34,421 nt of DNA. Origin: JALHTV01 sp049510055 (lineage in GTDB: Bacteria; Planctomycetota; Phycisphaerae; SM23-33). The position numbers and the translations under genes are program-made. The stretch spans positions 1 to 34,421 of the forward strand of contig JBEKZI010000014.1 of NCBI GenBank assembly GCA_049510055.1, in the 5' to 3' direction. Of the stretch, positions 32,025 to 34,421 are shown one piece after another (the first letter of the stretch is position 1; each line of letters starts with the position of its first letter). The notes under the pieces were generated by a model. The model was not told the DNA's origin, ran no database searches, and saw only the letters and a program-made list of their open reading frames with translations.

Positions 32025-34421
32025 ATGGTTCACCGCATAGAGGTCAGGCTCAAGGAGGCCCTCGTCGATCCCCAAGGCCAGTCGGTGCTCGCGCAGATTC
32101 ACGAGCTGGGGATCGAGTCGGTGGACCGCGTCGCGACCTGCCGGCTGTTCTTCCTGGGGGGGAAACTTTCCGCCGACCAAGCCGCCCAAGCCGGCCGGGA
32201 GCTTCTGTCCGATCCGGTGATCGAAACGTTCGCCCTGAACAGCCGCAACGGCCAGGGCGACACCGCGGCCGACGCCGTCATCGAAGTGCACCTCAAGCCC
32301 GGCGTGATGGACCCCGTGGCGGCATCCACCGAGCGGGCCATCCGCGACATGGGCATCGACCTGGCCTGGGTGAGCACCGCCCGCCGCTACGAGCTGCACG
32401 GCGAGGTGTCCGAAGAGCAGAGCGAGACCATCGCCCGCCGCCTGCTGGCCAACGCCGTGATCGAGGACGTCCACTTCTGCTCCTTCACGCCGAGCGAGCA
32501 TCCCCTGGCCGGCTACACGCTGCGGATCGTCGAGGTGCCCATCCGCGGTCTGGACGACGAGGGGCTGCTGGCGCTCAGCCGCGAAGGCGACCTGTTCCTG
32601 AACCTCACGGAGATGCGCGCGATCGCCGATTATTTCCGCCGCATCGGCCGTGAGCCGCGGGACGTAGAACTGGAAATGATCGCCCAGACCTGGAGCGAGC
32701 ACTGCGTCCACAAGACGTTCCGCTCCGACGTTCGCCTGCTCGACGCCGGCGGCCGACCGGCCGGGCGCATCGAGAACCTCATCAAGAGCACGATCTTCGG
32801 CGCCACGCACAAGCTGGCCAAGCCCTGGTGCATCAGCGTGTTCAAGGACAACGCCGGCGTGATCGAGTTCGACGAAACTCACGCCGTTTGCTTCAAGGTC
32901 GAGACGCACAATCACCCCTCCGCCATCGAGCCTTACGGCGGGGCCTCCACCGGCATCGGCGGGGTCATCCGCGACCCGCTGGGCACTGGGCTGGGGGCTG
33001 AGCCGATCGCCAACACCGACGTGTTCTGCTTCGGCCCGCCGGACCTGCCCGCCGAGGCCGTGCCCAAGGGCGTGCTGCACCCGCGGCGGGTCATGCGCGG
33101 CGTGGTGGCCGGCGTGAGGGACTACGGCAACCGCATGGGCATCCCCACGGTCAACGGCGCGGTGTACTTCGACGAAAAATACCTGGGCAACCCGCTGGTT
33201 TTCTGCGGCACGGTGGGCCTGCTGCCCCGCGAAAAGTGCTTCAAGAATCCCCAGGCCGGCGACGCTATTTTGGTGGTGGGCGGGCGCACCGGCCGCGACG
33301 GCATCCACGGCGCGACGTTCAGCAGCGGCGAGCTGACCCACACGCACGAGACGGAATTCTCCCACGCCGTGCAGATCGGCAACGCCATCACCGAAAAAAA
33401 GATGCTGGACACGATCCTCCAGGCCCGCGATCAGAACCTGTTCTCCGCCATTACCGACTGCGGCGCGGGGGGCCTGTCCAGCGCGGTCGGCGAGATGGGC
33501 GCCGACCTGGGCGCCGAGGTGCACCTGGAGCGCGTGCCGCTGAAGTACGCGGGCCTTTCTTACGCGGAAATTTGGATTTCCGAGGCCCAGGAGCGGATGG
33601 TGCTATCGGTGCCGCAGAAAAACGTCCAGCGCATCCTGAAGGTTTTTACAGACGAGGGCGTGGAGGCGACGATCATCGGCCACTTCGGCATCGAAGGCCG
33701 AATGCTTCGATTATTCTACGCCGGCCAGGTGGTCGGCGAGCTGGAGATGGACTTCCTGGAAAATGGCCTGCCCCGGCCGACCAAAGACGCCGTCCTGCCG
33801 GCCATCGGCAAACCCTCCACCCCCCCGCTGCCCCGCGAGGATTACGGCGAGGTGCTGCTGAACATCCTGGCCAGCCCCAACGTGGCCTCCAAGGAATGGA
33901 TCGTCCGCCAGTACGACCACGAGGTACAGGGAGGCAGCGTGATCAAGCCGCTGGTGGGCGTCGGGCAAGATGGACCCGGCGACGCTGCGGTCCTGCGGCC
34001 GGTGCTCGGCTCGCACAAGGCGGTGGTCATCGCCTGCGGCATGAACCCGCTGCTGGGCGAGCTGGACCCCTACCAAAGCGCCCTGCACGCGGTGGATGAG
34101 GCCCTGCGGAACTGCATCGCCGTGGGCGGCAATCTAGAACGCACGGCCATCCTGGACAACTTCTGCTGGGGCAACTGCAACAAGCCCGACCGCATGGGCA
34201 GCCTGGTGCGGGCCGCCGTCGGCTGCCACGACGCGGCCATGGCTTACGGGACGCCGTTCGTCTCCGGGAAGGACTCGCTCAACAACGAATTCCAGACCGC
34301 CGACGGCTCGACCATCGCCATCCCGCCGACGCTGCTGATCTCGGCCATGAGCGTCATCGACGATTGCCGCCGCTGCATCACCGCCGACGCCAAGGAGCCC
34401 GGCAACATCCTGTTCCTGCTG
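32025..34421 (+). CDS. purL: Phosphoribosylformylglycinamidine synthase: tandem PurS domains fused to PurL (3' truncated)
   Basis: The frame is open from the ATG at 32025 (GGAG 6 bp upstream) to the window end, 799 codons without a stop. Residues 3-71 and 84-151 are two PurS-like domains that align with each other (RIEVRLKEALVDP against VIEVHLKPGVMDP). The PurL synthetase core follows: WSEHCVHKTF, VETHNHPSAIEPYGG, GGRTGRDGIHGATF, TDCGAGGLSSAVGEMG and VSGKDSLNNEF. It makes formylglycinamidine ribonucleotide in purine synthesis. The glutaminase (PurQ) is not visible and may be separate or lie beyond the edge. Only the C-terminal end is missing. Confidence 0.93.
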   Translation, partial: MVHRIEVRLKEALVDPQGQSVLAQIHELGIESVDRVATCRLFFLGGKLSADQAAQAGRELLSDPVIETFALNSRNGQGDTAADAVIEVHLKPGVMDPVAASTERAIRDMGIDLAWVSTARRYELHGEVSEEQSETIARRLLANAVIEDVHFCSFTPSEHPLAGYTLRIVEVPIRGLDDEGLLALSREGDLFLNLTEMRAIADYFRRIGREPRDVELEMIAQTWSEHCVHKTFRSDVRLLDAGGRPAGRIENLIKSTIFGATHKLAKPWCISVFKDNAGVIEFDETHAVCFKVETHNHPSAIEPYGGASTGIGGVIRDPLGTGLGAEPIANTDVFCFGPPDLPAEAVPKGVLHPRRVMRGVVAGVRDYGNRMGIPTVNGAVYFDEKYLGNPLVFCGTVGLLPREKCFKNPQAGDAILVVGGRTGRDGIHGATFSSGELTHTHETEFSHAVQIGNAITEKKMLDTILQARDQNLFSAITDCGAGGLSSAVGEMGADLGAEVHLERVPLKYAGLSYAEIWISEAQERMVLSVPQKNVQRILKVFTDEGVEATIIGHFGIEGRMLRLFYAGQVVGELEMDFLENGLPRPTKDAVLPAIGKPSTPPLPREDYGEVLLNILASPNVASKEWIVRQYDHEVQGGSVIKPLVGVGQDGPGDAAVLRPVLGSHKAVVIACGMNPLLGELDPYQSALHAVDEALRNCIAVGGNLERTAILDNFCWGNCNKPDRMGSLVRAAVGCHDAAMAYGTPFVSGKDSLNNEFQTADGSTIAIPPTLLISAMSVIDDCRRCITADAKEPGNILFLL

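Noticed and set aside
30927..33524. An 865-codon open frame on the - strand
   Set aside because: It lies antisense to two well-recognised genes (aldo/keto reductase and purL), has low-complexity His/Gly/Ala/Val composition and no motif. It is a by-product of GC-rich codon use.

Overview
The window is GC-rich bacterial DNA, densely coding on both strands. I infer a planctomycete, probably Phycisphaerae-like. The reasons are five secreted proteins ending in PEP-CTERM anchors (two with dockerin repeats), a B12-dependent class II ribonucleotide reductase, a tandem PurS-PurL protein, and short palindromes scattered between genes. No rRNA or tRNA gene was seen, so the taxonomy stays an inference.

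Layout. 1-3000: two related + strand PEP-CTERM/dockerin genes, the first cut by the window edge. They share about 800 bp, including the terminator. 3120-18810 is mostly housekeeping: a GT-C/TPR membrane protein, DAHP synthase, a zinc dehydrogenase, a TPR lipoprotein, a homocysteine methyltransferase, a SAM methyltransferase, an NSS amino-acid transporter with an overlapping 32-residue small subunit, a phosphoglycolate phosphatase-like enzyme, Rho, CoaE, a metallophosphoesterase and NrdJ. 19028-23762 (- strand) holds three PEP-CTERM genes and a solitary LuxR-type HTH gene. 23942-29494 (- strand) is a tightly coupled anmK-murQ-symporter-GH20 operon for amino-sugar/peptidoglycan recycling. 29692-34421 (+ strand) holds a membrane coiled-coil protein, an Fe-S aldo/keto reductase and a PurS-PurS-PurL fusion that runs off the window.

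The most unusual feature is non-coding. The three - strand PEP-CTERM genes have long 5' leaders that fold into the same ordered hairpins, with compensatory base changes between copies. In the two copies with an identifiable promoter, the first hairpin starts 15-17 nt after the -10 box. The third copy is a shorter version lying between two genes. A weaker resemblance lies upstream of the + strand PEP-CTERM gene at 1050. I do not recognise this as a known riboswitch; it may be a cis-regulatory RNA family attached to surface-protein genes. One copy carries REP-like palindromes inside a hairpin loop.

A second theme is intergenic mobile sequence. A 20-bp palindrome, CCTGCCTGCCGGCAGGCAGG, and its variants occur at eight or more sites, often next to CAATTGGC-type spacer, and a half copy appears inside the anmK reading frame.
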